Position numbers and translations under genes: made by a program. The notes under the pieces were generated by a model. The model was given only the letters and a program-made list of their open reading frames with translations. It searched no databases and was not told the DNA's origin. A stretch of 64,000 nt of DNA from DATKQY01 sp035532475 (GTDB taxonomy: Bacteria; Actinomycetota; Acidimicrobiia; Acidimicrobiales; Bog-793), in contig DATKQY010000003.1 in assembly GCA_035532475.1 (NCBI GenBank), positions 1 through 64,000 on the forward strand, read 5' to 3'. Below are positions 7,221 to 16,342 of this stretch, piece by piece. Each line of letters begins with the position of its first letter. Positions within the stretch are counted from its first letter, which is position 1.

Positions 7221-9896
7221 ATGGCACGGAACAGCTTCGGCGCGGAGGGCGCCCTGGAGGTCGGGGGCAGGCGCCACACGATCCACCGGCTCGCGCCCCT
7301 CGCCGGCGACCACGCCGTCGAACGGCTCCCCTTCTCGTTGAAGATCCTCCTCGAGAACCTGCTCCGCAACGAGGACGGCGTGAACGTCCGCGCGGAGGAC
7401 ATCGAGGCCCTCGCCGGCTTCGCCGACCACGGCCCCGGCGAGCGCGAGATCGCCTTCTCGCCGGCGCGCATCCTCCTGCAGGACTTCACCGGTGTCCCCT
7501 GCGTCGTCGACCTCGCGGCGCTGCGCGACGCCGTTGAGCAGCTCGGGGGCGCCACGCAGCGGGTCAACCCCCAGGTCCCGGTGGACCTCGTGATCGACCA
7601 CTCGGTGATCGCCGACGTCGCGGGGCGGCCGGACGCGTTCGCCACGAACGCCCGGCTCGAGTTCGAGCGCAACGCCGAGCGCTACCGGTTCCTGCGCTGG
7701 GGCCAGCAGGCGTTCTCGAACTTCCGGGTCGTCCCGCCGGACACGGGGATCTGCCACCAGGTCAACCTCGAGCTGCTCTCCCAGGTCGTCTTCACCGACG
7801 CCGGCGGCAACGCCTACCCCGACACGCTCGTCGGCACCGACTCGCACACCCCGATGGTGAACGGGCTCGGGATCGTCGCGTGGGGCGTCGGCGGCATCGA
7901 GGCCGAGGCGGCGATGCTCGGCCAGCCGATCTCGATGCTCATCCCGAGCGTCGTCGGCCTGCGCCTCGACGGCGAGCTGCCCGAGGGCGCCACCGCGACC
8001 GACCTCGTGCTCACGATCGCCGAGCTGCTGCGGGGGCACGGCGTGGTGGGCAAGTTCGTCGAGTGCTACGGCCCCGGCGTCGCGAACGTCCCGCTCGAGA
8101 ACCGGGCGACGATCGGCAACATGTCGCCCGAGTACGGATCGACGGTGACCATCTTCCCGATCGACGCCGAGACGCTCCGCTACCTCACCTTCACCGGCCG
8201 CTCCCCCGAGCAGGTCGGCCTCGTCGAGGCCTACGCCAAGGAGCAGGGACTCTGGCACGAGCCGGACGCCGAGCCCGTGTACTCCGAGACGCTCGCGCTC
8301 GACCTGTCGAGCGTCGTGCCGAGCCTCGCCGGCCCGTCGCGGCCCCAGGACCGGGTCCCGCTCGACCGGGCCAAGCCGATGTTCGCCGAGGCGCTCACGA
8401 AGGCGCTCGCCTCCGGCGGCGGCGGCGAGCGCCCCCACGCCGAGGCGCCCGTCGAGCTCGCGGACGGGACCGAGCTCCGCCTCGACCACGGCCACGTCGT
8501 CATCGCCGCCATCACGAGCTGCACGAACACCTCCAACCCCCAGGTCATGCTCGCCGCCGGCCTGCTCGCCAAGCGGGCCGTCGAGCGCGGCCTGTCGGCC
8601 AAGCCCTGGGTCAAGACCTCGCTCGCGCCCGGCTCGCGCGTCGTCGTCGACTACTACGAGCGTGCCGGGCTCATGCCATACCTCGAGAAGCTCGGCTTCG
8701 GCCTGGTCGGCTTCGGCTGCACCACCTGTATCGGCAACTCGGGACCGCTCGCCCCCGAGATCTCCGCCGCGATCGGCGAGCACGACCTCGCGTGCGTCGC
8801 CGTGCTGTCGGGGAACCGGAACTTCGAGGGGCGCATCCACCCGGACGTCCGGATGAACTACCTCGCCTCGCCCCCCCTCGTCGTGGCCTACGCCCTCGCC
8901 GGGACGATGGACATCGACCTGTACAACGACCCGATCGGCGAGGACGGCGCCGGCGAGCCGGTGTTCCTCCGCGACCTCTGGCCGAGCCAGGCCGACGTCG
9001 TGGCCACGGCGCAGCAGTCGGTGCTCGCCTCGATGTACCGCGACGACTACGCCGACGTCTTCGCTGGAGACGAGCACTGGCGCTCGCTCGAGGTCGGCGC
9101 CGGGGACCGCTACGAGTGGGACGACGTCTCGACCTACATCCGCAGGCCGCCCTACTTCGACGGCATGGGCGCCGAGCCCGAGGCGCTGGGCGACATCGCG
9201 GGCGCCCGGGCCCTCGCCGTCCTCGGCGACAGCGTGACCACCGACCACATCTCCCCGGCGGGCTCCATCCGGGCGGCGAGCCCGGCGGGCGCCTGGCTGC
9301 AGGCCAACGGCGTCGAGCCTGGCGACTTCAACTCCTACGGCGCGCGCCGCGGCAACCACGAGGTGATGATCCGCGGGACCTTCGCCAACATCCGCATCCG
9401 CAACCGTCTCGCGCCGGGCACCGAGGGCGGGGTGAGCGTCCACCTCCCCGACGGCGAGCAGGCGGCGATCTACGACGTCGCGCGGCGCTACCTGGCGGAG
9501 GGAACGCCCCTCGTCGTCCTCGCCGGCAAGGAGTACGGTTCGGGCTCCTCGCGGGACTGGGCGGCCAAGGGCACGGCCCTGCTCGGGGTACGGGCGGTGC
9601 TGGCCGAGAGCTACGAGCGGATCCACCGCTCCAACCTGATCGGGATGGGCGTGGCGCCGCTGCAGTTCCTGCCGGGCGACAGCGTCTCCTCGCTCGGCCT
9701 GAGCGGCCATGAGGTGTTCTCGGTCACCGGGCTCGCCGGGGCCACGGCGGGCGAGCTGATCGGCAGGAGCGTCACCGTCCGCGCGGACGGCACGGAGTTC
9801 CGGGCGCTGCTCAGGATCGACACCGAGACGGAGGCGCAGTACTACCTCCACGGGGGCATCCTGCGCTACGTCGTGCGCAAGCTGGCCGCGTCCTGA
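7221..9896 (+). CDS. acnA: Aconitate hydratase A
   Basis: 891 residues, the normal length for AcnA. It interconverts citrate and isocitrate through a [4Fe-4S] cluster in the TCA cycle. The cluster ligands are visible as Cys434 (ITSCTNTSNP) and Cys500/Cys503 (GCTTCIGNSG). SFNTYGARRGNHEVM-type and GSSRDWAAKG motifs mark the C-terminal swivelling domain. The start is ATG 7221, five bases after GGAGG; GTG 7218 is an alternative. Citrate synthase lies 21 kb away (31354). Confidence 0.96.
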   Translation: MARNSFGAEGALEVGGRRHTIHRLAPLAGDHAVERLPFSLKILLENLLRNEDGVNVRAEDIEALAGFADHGPGEREIAFSPARILLQDFTGVPCVVDLAALRDAVEQLGGATQRVNPQVPVDLVIDHSVIADVAGRPDAFATNARLEFERNAERYRFLRWGQQAFSNFRVVPPDTGICHQVNLELLSQVVFTDAGGNAYPDTLVGTDSHTPMVNGLGIVAWGVGGIEAEAAMLGQPISMLIPSVVGLRLDGELPEGATATDLVLTIAELLRGHGVVGKFVECYGPGVANVPLENRATIGNMSPEYGSTVTIFPIDAETLRYLTFTGRSPEQVGLVEAYAKEQGLWHEPDAEPVYSETLALDLSSVVPSLAGPSRPQDRVPLDRAKPMFAEALTKALASGGGGERPHAEAPVELADGTELRLDHGHVVIAAITSCTNTSNPQVMLAAGLLAKRAVERGLSAKPWVKTSLAPGSRVVVDYYERAGLMPYLEKLGFGLVGFGCTTCIGNSGPLAPEISAAIGEHDLACVAVLSGNRNFEGRIHPDVRMNYLASPPLVVAYALAGTMDIDLYNDPIGEDGAGEPVFLRDLWPSQADVVATAQQSVLASMYRDDYADVFAGDEHWRSLEVGAGDRYEWDDVSTYIRRPPYFDGMGAEPEALGDIAGARALAVLGDSVTTDHISPAGSIRAASPAGAWLQANGVEPGDFNSYGARRGNHEVMIRGTFANIRIRNRLAPGTEGGVSVHLPDGEQAAIYDVARRYLAEGTPLVVLAGKEYGSGSSRDWAAKGTALLGVRAVLAESYERIHRSNLIGMGVAPLQFLPGDSVSSLGLSGHEVFSVTGLAGATAGELIGRSVTVRADGTEFRALLRIDTETEAQYYLHGGILRYVVRKLAAS

Positions 9897-9964
9897 GCGG
9901 TGGCGGGAGCGGGCCCCGGGACCTCGCCGGCACGAGGGACCGTTCGGCGGACGCGGCCGCTCCC

Positions 9965-10786
9965 GTGAGCGAGCGCCAGGTCACGGTCGCCAGCTTCAAC
10001 GTGCACGCGGGCATCGACGGCTGGGGGCGCCACATCGACGTCGTCGGCGCGTCGCGGCGGATCGACGCCGACGTGCTCGTCCTCCAGGAGACCTGGTCCC
10101 CCGAGGGTGGCACGCCGCTCGCCCGGCAGATCGCCGACAGCTGCGGCTACGAGGTCGTCGAGGCCGAGCTCGCCCGGGGACGGATGGTGTCGCCCGATCC
10201 GGCCCTCGTCGGCCCCGACGACCCGCCGACGTGGGGGCCCGGGCGCGCGGCGCAGACGAGGATGCTGCGCATCGACGGGCGCCCGGGCACCCGCCGCTCC
10301 CGGCTGTCCGCCGCCGAGCTCCGCCTGCCCGCGACGCGCGGCGGCTGGGGAGTCGCAGTCCTCTCCCGGCTTCCGGTCCGCCACCACGAGGTCGTGGAGC
10401 TTCCCGACCTGCGCGGTGACGCGGCGACGCGCAAGGCCGTCGTCGCCGAGCTCGACGTCGGCGGCACCCCGCTCGTCATCGCCGGGGTCCACCTCGGCCA
10501 CCTCCGTCGGGGCTCGCCGATCCAGATCCGGGCCCTGCGGCGCGCGCTGCCGCCGGCACCGACGCCCGCGGTGCTGCTCGGGGACATGAACTGCTGGGGG
10601 CCGCCGCTCGTGGCGATGCTGCCCGGCTGGCACCGGGCGGTGAAGGGTCGGACCTGGCCGGCGTGGCGCCCGCACAGCCAGATCGACCACGTCCTCGTCC
10701 GCGGCCCGCTCGAGGTGCTCGACGGCGAGGTGCTCGAGCCACTCGGCTCCGACCACCGGCCGGTGCGCGCCACGCTCGCCGTCTGA
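9965..10786 (+). CDS. Endonuclease/exonuclease/phosphatase family protein
   Basis: 273 residues with all the fold's metal and catalytic motifs: ASFNVHAGI (Asn), VLQETW (metal-binding Glu), GDMNCWG (Asp/Asn), IDHVLV and GSDHRPV (catalytic His). The family includes nucleases, sphingomyelinases and phosphodiesterases, so the substrate cannot be read from sequence. No signal peptide is evident. GTG start; the gene follows acnA by 68 bp and ends facing the amidase gene. Confidence 0.82.
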   Translation: MSERQVTVASFNVHAGIDGWGRHIDVVGASRRIDADVLVLQETWSPEGGTPLARQIADSCGYEVVEAELARGRMVSPDPALVGPDDPPTWGPGRAAQTRMLRIDGRPGTRRSRLSAAELRLPATRGGWGVAVLSRLPVRHHEVVELPDLRGDAATRKAVVAELDVGGTPLVIAGVHLGHLRRGSPIQIRALRRALPPAPTPAVLLGDMNCWGPPLVAMLPGWHRAVKGRTWPAWRPHSQIDHVLVRGPLEVLDGEVLEPLGSDHRPVRATLAV

Positions 10787-10841
10787 GCGCCCGGGCAGGC
10801 CGCGTCCTCGCGGAGACCCCCCGCCGTCGCGTCCCGAGCGA

Positions 10842-12392
10842 TCAGCGCAGGGCGACCGACGGGCGGAACGAGGCCAGCAGCGTCAGGTCGAGCTGGTGCT
10901 CGAGCGCCGAGGCGAGGCGCAGCAGGGTCGGCTCGCTCCACGCCCGCCCGAGGAAGGTGAGCCCGACCGGCAGGCCGTCGACACTGCCGACGGGGAGCGA
11001 GATCGACGGATAGCCGGCGACGGCCGCCGCCTGGTAGCCGGCCCGCAGCGAAGGATCGCCGTTCACCTGGTCGATGCACCACGCCGGCGCCATAGTGAGC
11101 ACGACGAGCGCGTCAAGCCCGGCGCCGTCGAGGGCGGCGTCGAGGCCGTCACGCCCGGCGCGTCGGAGGTTGCGCTCGAGCGCCTGGCGGTACCCGGGGG
11201 CGTCGAGCCCTTCGGTCGCCGCCGCCGCCTCGAAGAGGTCCTGCCCGAAGAGCGCCAGCTCCTCGCCGGCGTTCGCCTCGTTGAAGGCGATCAGCTCCGC
11301 CAAGGAGCGCGGGCAGGCGTCACGGTCGCCGGGCCGCCCCGCTAGGTAGCGGTCGAGGCCGTCGTGGAACTCGTGGAAGAAGACGGTGAGCTCGTCCTCG
11401 CTCTCGTCGAGCTCGGCGGCGGTCGGCACCTCGACCGGGTCGATGAGCGTGGCACCCGCCTCGTGCATGGCCCGCAGCGCCTCGGCGACCACCCGGTCGG
11501 CCGCCGGGTGGTAGCCGGTGTAGAAGGCGCGCGGCACGCCGACACGCATCCCCTCGAGCCCGCCCGCGCGGCAGAACTGCGTGTACTCGGCCGGCAGGCC
11601 CGCCGGTCGTTCGAGCGTCGCCGGATCCGCGAGGTCCGCGCCGGCGAGGACGCCGAGCAGCAGCGCAGCGTCGACGACCGACCTCGCCATCGGGCCGACC
11701 GAGTCCTGGCTGGCGGCGATCGGGACCACGCCGGCGCGGCTGACGAGGCCACGGGTCGGCTTCACCCCGACGACCCCGCACACCGCCGCCGGACAGAGGA
11801 TCGACCCGTCCGTCTCGGTCCCGACGGCGAGGGGCGCGAAGCCGGCTGCCACCGCGGCGCCGGAGCCGGAGGACGAGCCCCCGGGGCTTCGGTCGAGCGC
11901 GTGGGGGTTGCGCGTCTGGCCGCCGACGGCGCTCCAGCCGCTCGAGGAGCGGCGCGAGCGGAAGTTCGCCCACTCCGACAGGTTCGTCTTGCCGAGGACG
12001 ACCGCCCCCGCCTCGCGCAACCGGGCGACCGCGGTGGCGTCGCGGGCCGGCGGGACCTCGGCGAGGGCCAGCGAGCCGGCGGTGGTCCCGAGGCCGCCCG
12101 CGGTGTCGAGGTTGTCCTTCACGAGGACGGGGACCCCGAGCAGCGGCCGCGCCGCGAGACCGGGCGCCGCGGCTTCGGCGGCTTCGGCGGCCTCGGCCCG
12201 CTCGGCCGCGCGCCCGTCGACGGCGAGCACCGAGCGGAGCTGCGGCCCGGCACGGTCGAGCCTGGCGATCCGTCCGAGCAGCGTCTCGACGAGCTCGGCG
12301 CGGGTCAGGTCCTTCGAGAGCAGCTGGCGCAGCTCGCCGAGCGTCGCGAAACCGAGCGAGGACGTCCGCGGATCGGGGTCGTCCGGGAGCAC
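10842..12392 (-). CDS. Amidase signature family protein
   Basis: 516 residues. The Ser-cisSer-Lys triad is visible: Lys92 in VPVLVKDN, cis-Ser at about 173 in PGGSSSGSGAA, and nucleophile Ser197 in GTETDGSI. It hydrolyses an amide bond, but the family is too broad to name the substrate. No gatB/gatC partner adjoins, so it is not assigned as GatA. It starts 10 bp after the ccdA stop and is probably co-transcribed with it. Confidence 0.85.
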   Translation of the reverse strand: MLPDDPDPRTSSLGFATLGELRQLLSKDLTRAELVETLLGRIARLDRAGPQLRSVLAVDGRAAERAEAAEAAEAAAPGLAARPLLGVPVLVKDNLDTAGGLGTTAGSLALAEVPPARDATAVARLREAGAVVLGKTNLSEWANFRSRRSSSGWSAVGGQTRNPHALDRSPGGSSSGSGAAVAAGFAPLAVGTETDGSILCPAAVCGVVGVKPTRGLVSRAGVVPIAASQDSVGPMARSVVDAALLLGVLAGADLADPATLERPAGLPAEYTQFCRAGGLEGMRVGVPRAFYTGYHPAADRVVAEALRAMHEAGATLIDPVEVPTAAELDESEDELTVFFHEFHDGLDRYLAGRPGDRDACPRSLAELIAFNEANAGEELALFGQDLFEAAAATEGLDAPGYRQALERNLRRAGRDGLDAALDGAGLDALVVLTMAPAWCIDQVNGDPSLRAGYQAAAVAGYPSISLPVGSVDGLPVGLTFLGRAWSEPTLLRLASALEHQLDLTLLASFRPSVALR

Positions 12393-12402
12393 GGTGGCCG
12401 GC

Positions 12403-13152
12403 TCAGCCGACGGTGACGAGACGCCCGAGACCCACGTGGCGCAAGAACGCGTCGAGCGCCGTGGTGAGGAGCGGGAGCTCGTTCAGGATCAGCAGGACGC
12501 CGAAGCCGGCGAGCAGGCCGGAGGAGGCGAGCGTGATTGCACGCGAGTGCATCTTGACCCAGCGCAGCGCCCCGGTGAGCCGGCCGAAGCTGCACCCCAC
12601 CACGAGGAAGGGGACCCCGAGCCCCGCCGTGTAGAGGGCGAGCAGGACCGCCCCCTGACCGGGGCCGCGGTTGGTCGACGCCACGGCGAGCACCGACGCG
12701 AGCACGGGCCCGATGCACGGCGTCCAACCGAAGCCGAAGGCCGCTCCGGCGACCGGCGCGTAGAACGGGCCGAGGCGGGAGGGGCTCGGGTGAAAGCGAG
12801 CCTCCCGGTACAGGCTGGGGAGGCGCAGCACGAGCGAGCCCGCCAGGAACAACGCCATCGAGAGCACCACGACGCCGGAGATCCGGGTGATGAGGGTGAG
12901 ATTGTGGTGCAGCGCCGAGCTGACCGTCGTGGCGGTGAGGCCGAGCAGGACGAAGACGACGCCGAAGCCGGCGATGAACAGCAGGGTGTCGCGGACGATC
13001 TTCGCCAGGTGGCGGCGGGCGTCGGCCGCCTCGGTGATGTCGAAGCCCGTCACCATCGACAGGTACGCCGGGACGACCGGGAGCACGCACGGCGAGACGA
13101 ACGAGGCGACACCCCCGCCGAACGCCACCACGTAGCTGACTCCTGCACCCAA
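12403..13152 (-). CDS. ccdA: CcdA/DsbD-like cytochrome c biogenesis membrane protein
   Basis: 249 residues with six predicted membrane helices. The two redox cysteines sit in SPCVLPVVPAYLS (Cys22) and TPCIGPVL. CcdA passes electrons from cytoplasmic thioredoxin across the membrane to reduce apocytochrome c or other thiol proteins. The TTG at 13152 is taken as start because AAGGAG lies nine bases upstream and the family begins about 20 residues before the first CP motif. ResB/ResC partners are not in the window. Confidence 0.85.
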   Translation of the reverse strand: MGAGVSYVVAFGGGVASFVSPCVLPVVPAYLSMVTGFDITEAADARRHLAKIVRDTLLFIAGFGVVFVLLGLTATTVSSALHHNLTLITRISGVVVLSMALFLAGSLVLRLPSLYREARFHPSPSRLGPFYAPVAGAAFGFGWTPCIGPVLASVLAVASTNRGPGQGAVLLALYTAGLGVPFLVVGCSFGRLTGALRWVKMHSRAITLASSGLLAGFGVLLILNELPLLTTALDAFLRHVGLGRLVTVG

Positions 13153-13349
13153 CTGCGTCCGCTCCTTCGTCGGGCACGCCCGCGCCCGCCGGGCCGCCGG
13201 ATCCGGTGCCTCGCGCCCGGCCGGACGGCCGCGCCGTCGACCTCCAGCCTCGCGCCCGGGGCGCCGGCGTGCGAACGCGAGGCGCCGGCGGGCGCACGGT
13301 CCTTGCTTCGCGTGCGCGGTCTTGGCATTGTCGAGTCGATGGAGGTGTC

Positions 13350-13619
13350 TTGGCGGAGCTGAGCGAACGCGAGCGCGCCGTGCTCGACTTCGAGCGCGAG
13401 TGGTGGGTCGAGCCGGCCGGCTGCACGAAGGCGGAGTCGATCCGCCGGCGCCTGTCGATCTCGTCGGCCAGCTACTACGCGCTGCTGGACCGTCTCGCCG
13501 ACTCCGCGGCCGCGTTCGGCTACGACCCGCTCGTCGTGCGCCGCCTGCAACGCCGGCGCGCTGCTCGCCGGCGCGCCCTGCTCGTCGGCGAGCAGCCACG
13601 GCGCCGCCGCCCGCACTGA
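13350..13619 (+). CDS. DUF3263 family protein
   Basis: About 89 residues from TTG 13350 (GGAGG four bases upstream). The conserved start LSERERAVLDFEREWW and the helical SIRRRLSISSASYYALLDRL stretch, resembling a helix-turn-helix, match this small actinobacterial family. The C-terminus is very Arg-rich. The function is unknown; nucleic-acid binding is a guess from charge and helices. It overlaps the start region of otsB and is divergent from ccdA. Confidence 0.7.
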   Translation: MAELSERERAVLDFEREWWVEPAGCTKAESIRRRLSISSASYYALLDRLADSAAAFGYDPLVVRRLQRRRAARRRALLVGEQPRRRRPH

Positions 13620-14434
13620 ACGCGGTCGCGCTCGGCGCGATCGAGCTCCTCGCCCGGAGCCCGAGGGCGTCGGGCGTGTTCACCGACTTCGACGGCACGC
13701 TCGCCGAGATCGTCCCCGATCCGGCCACCTCCGTGCCGGTCGCGGGCGCGGTCGACGTCCTCCACTCCCTCGCCGAGCATCTCGGCGTCGTGGCGGTGGT
13801 CTCGGGGCGGCCGGTCGCGTTCCTGCTGGACCGCCTCGGCCGGACGGGCCCGGGTCCACGCGTCTCGCTCTTCGGCCTCTACGGCCTCGAGCGGGCGAGC
13901 AGCCGGACCGGGCCCGGCCGGGGGGACCTGCGCGCCGAGCCCGGGCTCGGCGTCTGGCGGGCCCCGGTGGCGGCAGCCGCCGGGGAGGCCGTGGCGCTCG
14001 CCGGCCCCGGGGTGCGCGTCGAGGACAAGGGGCTGAGCGTGACGCTGCACTGGCGCGACGCGCCCGATCGCGCCGGGGAGACCGCCGCCGTGGCCGGGGA
14101 GCTCGCCGCGCGTCACGGCCTGGTCGTGCACCGGGGCCGCATGTCGGCGGAGCTCGTCCCCCCGGTCGCGGTCGACAAGGGGAGCGTCGTCACCGACCTC
14201 GCCCGCGACCTCGAGGCGGCGTGCTTCCTCGGCGACGACCTCGGGGACCTGGCTGCCTTCGGCGCCCTCGACGAGCTCCGGGCCTCGGGGCTCGGGGCGT
14301 TGAAGATCGCCGTGGCGAGCGAGGAGGCCCCCGACGAGCTGCTCGCCGCGGCCGACCTCGTGCTCGACGGCCCCGCGGCGGCGCTCCAGCTGCTGCGCGC
14401 CCTCGACGAGCGGGTGCGCGCCGGGGAGAGGTGA
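13616..14434 (+). CDS. otsB: Trehalose-6-phosphate phosphatase
   Basis: HAD-superfamily phosphatase that removes phosphate from trehalose-6-P. The motifs are FTDFDGTLAEI (nucleophile Asp), VVSGRP, the Lys of VDKGSVV and GDDLGDLAAF. The start is unclear: no ATG/GTG/TTG gives a full first strand. The best fit is CTG at 13616, overlapping the DUF3263 stop; the GTG at 13676 would begin directly at the first strand. From 13616 it is 272 residues. The synthase partner otsA lies at 18992-20437 on the other strand. Confidence 0.82.
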   Translation: MNAVALGAIELLARSPRASGVFTDFDGTLAEIVPDPATSVPVAGAVDVLHSLAEHLGVVAVVSGRPVAFLLDRLGRTGPGPRVSLFGLYGLERASSRTGPGRGDLRAEPGLGVWRAPVAAAAGEAVALAGPGVRVEDKGLSVTLHWRDAPDRAGETAAVAGELAARHGLVVHRGRMSAELVPPVAVDKGSVVTDLARDLEAACFLGDDLGDLAAFGALDELRASGLGALKIAVASEEAPDELLAAADLVLDGPAAALQLLRALDERVRAGER

Positions 14435-14495
14435 GGGGCAGCGCCCCGCCTCCCGGCGCCTTGTTCGAGCCGCGCGCCTCGGCGAGCATGACCTG

Positions 14496-14866
14496 GTGCG
14501 CATCGACCGGCTCGACCACGTGCAGCTCGCGATGCCCCCGGCGGGGAGGCGCGCGCGACCGCCTTCTACGAAGGCGTCCTCGGGATCCCCCGGGTGCCGA
14601 AGCCGCCCCGGCTCGCGCTGCGGGGCGGATGCTCGTTCGAGGACGCAGGCGTACAGGTCCACCTCGGCGCCGATCCCGACTTCCGCCCGGCGCACAAGGC
14701 CCATCTCGCGCTCGTCGTCGACGACCTCCTGGCGCTCGTCGCACGGCTCGAGGCCGCGGGCCACCCGGTCCGTCTCGACGAGGCGCACGGCGGGTTCGCG
14801 CGGGCCCACGTGGACGATCCGTTCGGCAACCGCATCGAGGCGATGGGCCCCGACCGAGACAGCTGA
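14496..14866 (+). pseudogene. VOC/glyoxalase-fold protein, frameshifted
   Basis: The N-terminal part (RIDRLDHVQLAMPP from GTG 14496) is in one frame. The rest (ATAFYEGVLGIPRVPKPP, then FEDAGVQVHLGADPDF, KAHLALVVDD and DDPFGNRIE) is in the +1-shifted frame. Restoring one missing base in the G/C run at about 14535-14546 gives a complete ~124-residue VOC protein with the usual N-terminal His and C-terminal Glu. It is either a recent pseudogene or a sequencing error. There are no other stops, which favours a recent or artefactual change. Confidence 0.65.
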
Positions 14867-15011
14867 GCGCTCCCCGCCTGCACACCGAGCGCACAGCGCG
14901 TACCCGTGAAGTCCACAGGCTCGCGTCCGACACTGGGGGAGAAGGGCGGCCCGGCCGGTGGGAACGCCGGGCGGAGGCGCCGGAGGTCTGTCTGAGGAGG
15001 AGGAGGCTCCC

Positions 15012-16118
15012 ATGAGGCGTGTGCCGTCGTGCGGGTCACCCGGCGTGGGACGCGCTCACCAGTCGGTGCACGCCCGACGCCCGCCGGCCACCACCGGCCG
15101 GCGGCTCCTCGACGCCGCGGTGCTGGCGGCCGGCGGTGCCTCCGTGGTGCTGCTCGTCGCCCCCGGAGTCGGCGCGTCGGCGCGTGGCAGCGCCGCGACG
15201 GTCAACTTGTCGGTGGTGGACATCGTCACCAACCTCGCCTACCAGAACGCCGGCGCGGCGGGGACGGGGATCGTGCTCACCTCGACCGGCGAGGTCCTGA
15301 CCAACAATCACGTGATCCGCGGCGCGGCGACGATCAAGGTGACCGACGTCGGCAACCACCGGACCTACCCGGCCACGGTCGTCGGCTACGACGTCTCCGC
15401 GGACATCGCCGTCCTGCAGCTGAAGGGCGCCTCGGGGCTGAAGACCGCCGCGATCGGCAACTCCACGACCGTGAAGGTGGGCCAGTCGGTGACCGCCACC
15501 GGCAACGCGGGGGGCACGGGCGGCACGCCGACCGCCACGACCGGCACGGTGACGGCCCTCAACCGCACGATCGTCGCCAGCGACGGGAGCGGCTCCGAGC
15601 GCTTGACGGGGCTGATCGAGACCGACGCCGTGCTGCAGCCCGGCGACTCGGGCGGTCCGCTGACGAACGCCGCCGGGCGGGTCATCGGCATCGACACCGC
15701 CGCCTCGAGCACCTTCACGTTCCAGTCGGGCAGCAGCGAGGGGTTCGCGATCCCGATCAACCGGGCGGTCGCGCTGGCTCGGCAGATCACGGCCAAGAAG
15801 GCCTCGGCGACCGTGCACATCGGACCGACGGCGTTCCTCGGCGTGGACGTCGTCCCCTCCGGCTACTACCGCGGCCAGCAGTTCACCGCGGGGGCCTACG
15901 TCCTCGAGGTGATCCCCGCCTCTCCCGCCGAGAAGGCGGGGATCGTCGGCGGCGACGTGCTGAACTCGCTGAACGGCCGCACGATCGCCTCGTCGACGGC
16001 GCTCACCAACCTCCTGCTCACCATGAAGCCGCGTGCGACCGTCACGCTCGGCTGGGTCGACCAGGCCGGAGCCCGACACAGCGGGAGCCTCATGCTCGCC
16101 AGCGGGCCCCCGCAGTAG
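15012..16118 (+). CDS. HtrA/DegP-like membrane-anchored serine protease
   Basis: 368 residues. ATG 15012 follows AGGAGGAGG. An N-terminal Arg-rich stretch and one membrane helix (about 33-53) anchor a trypsin-like domain facing outward. The triad is His100 (TNNHVI), Asp131 (VSADIAVLQ) and Ser213 (QPGDSGGP). A PDZ domain spans about 280-365 (AYVLEVIPASPAEKAG, GGDVL). Family role: degradation of damaged envelope proteins or regulated proteolysis. Many Gly/Thr repeats around 160-180 form a loop. Confidence 0.9.
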   Translation: MRRVPSCGSPGVGRAHQSVHARRPPATTGRRLLDAAVLAAGGASVVLLVAPGVGASARGSAATVNLSVVDIVTNLAYQNAGAAGTGIVLTSTGEVLTNNHVIRGAATIKVTDVGNHRTYPATVVGYDVSADIAVLQLKGASGLKTAAIGNSTTVKVGQSVTATGNAGGTGGTPTATTGTVTALNRTIVASDGSGSERLTGLIETDAVLQPGDSGGPLTNAAGRVIGIDTAASSTFTFQSGSSEGFAIPINRAVALARQITAKKASATVHIGPTAFLGVDVVPSGYYRGQQFTAGAYVLEVIPASPAEKAGIVGGDVLNSLNGRTIASSTALTNLLLTMKPRATVTLGWVDQAGARHSGSLMLASGPPQ

Positions 16119-16129
16119 GGGCGGGGACC

Positions 16130-16273
16130 GTGGTTACCCTCGTCCTCCTCGTGGTGGTGGCGCTCGAAGCCGTCGCGGCGGCCATCGTGGTCGGCGTGGC
16201 GCGCTCCCGGCGCGCCCGGGCGCACGCGACCGCGCGCGGCTGGCCCGGACACCACCGCGGCGCGCGGCGGTAG
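16130..16273 (+). CDS. Possible small single-span membrane protein
   Basis: 47 codons from GTG 16130: a hydrophobic Val/Ala/Leu helix (residues 2-23) followed by an Arg/His-rich tail. It lies 11 bp after the htrA-like gene on the same strand. The composition fits a small membrane protein, but there is no clear ribosome site or homologue that I recognise, and it could be a random opening. Confidence 0.3.
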   Translation: MVTLVLLVVVALEAVAAAIVVGVARSRRARAHATARGWPGHHRGARR

Positions 16274-16342
16274 GCGGTCGCCCGGCGGGCCTCCCCGAGG
16301 CCGCCCGCTCAACCTGCGAGGCGCAACTTCCGTTACTCAGGT

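Noticed and set aside
6561..9851. 1096-codon open frame on the minus strand opposite marR and acnA
   Set aside because: Its product is Arg/Asp/Gly-rich low-complexity sequence with no domain; the plus strand encodes complete aconitase. It is a GC-rich shadow.
10842..12392. GatA subunit of Asp/Glu-tRNA amidotransferase
   Set aside because: Amidase signature is present, but no gatC or gatB neighbours and the sequence around the substrate loop is not GatA-like.
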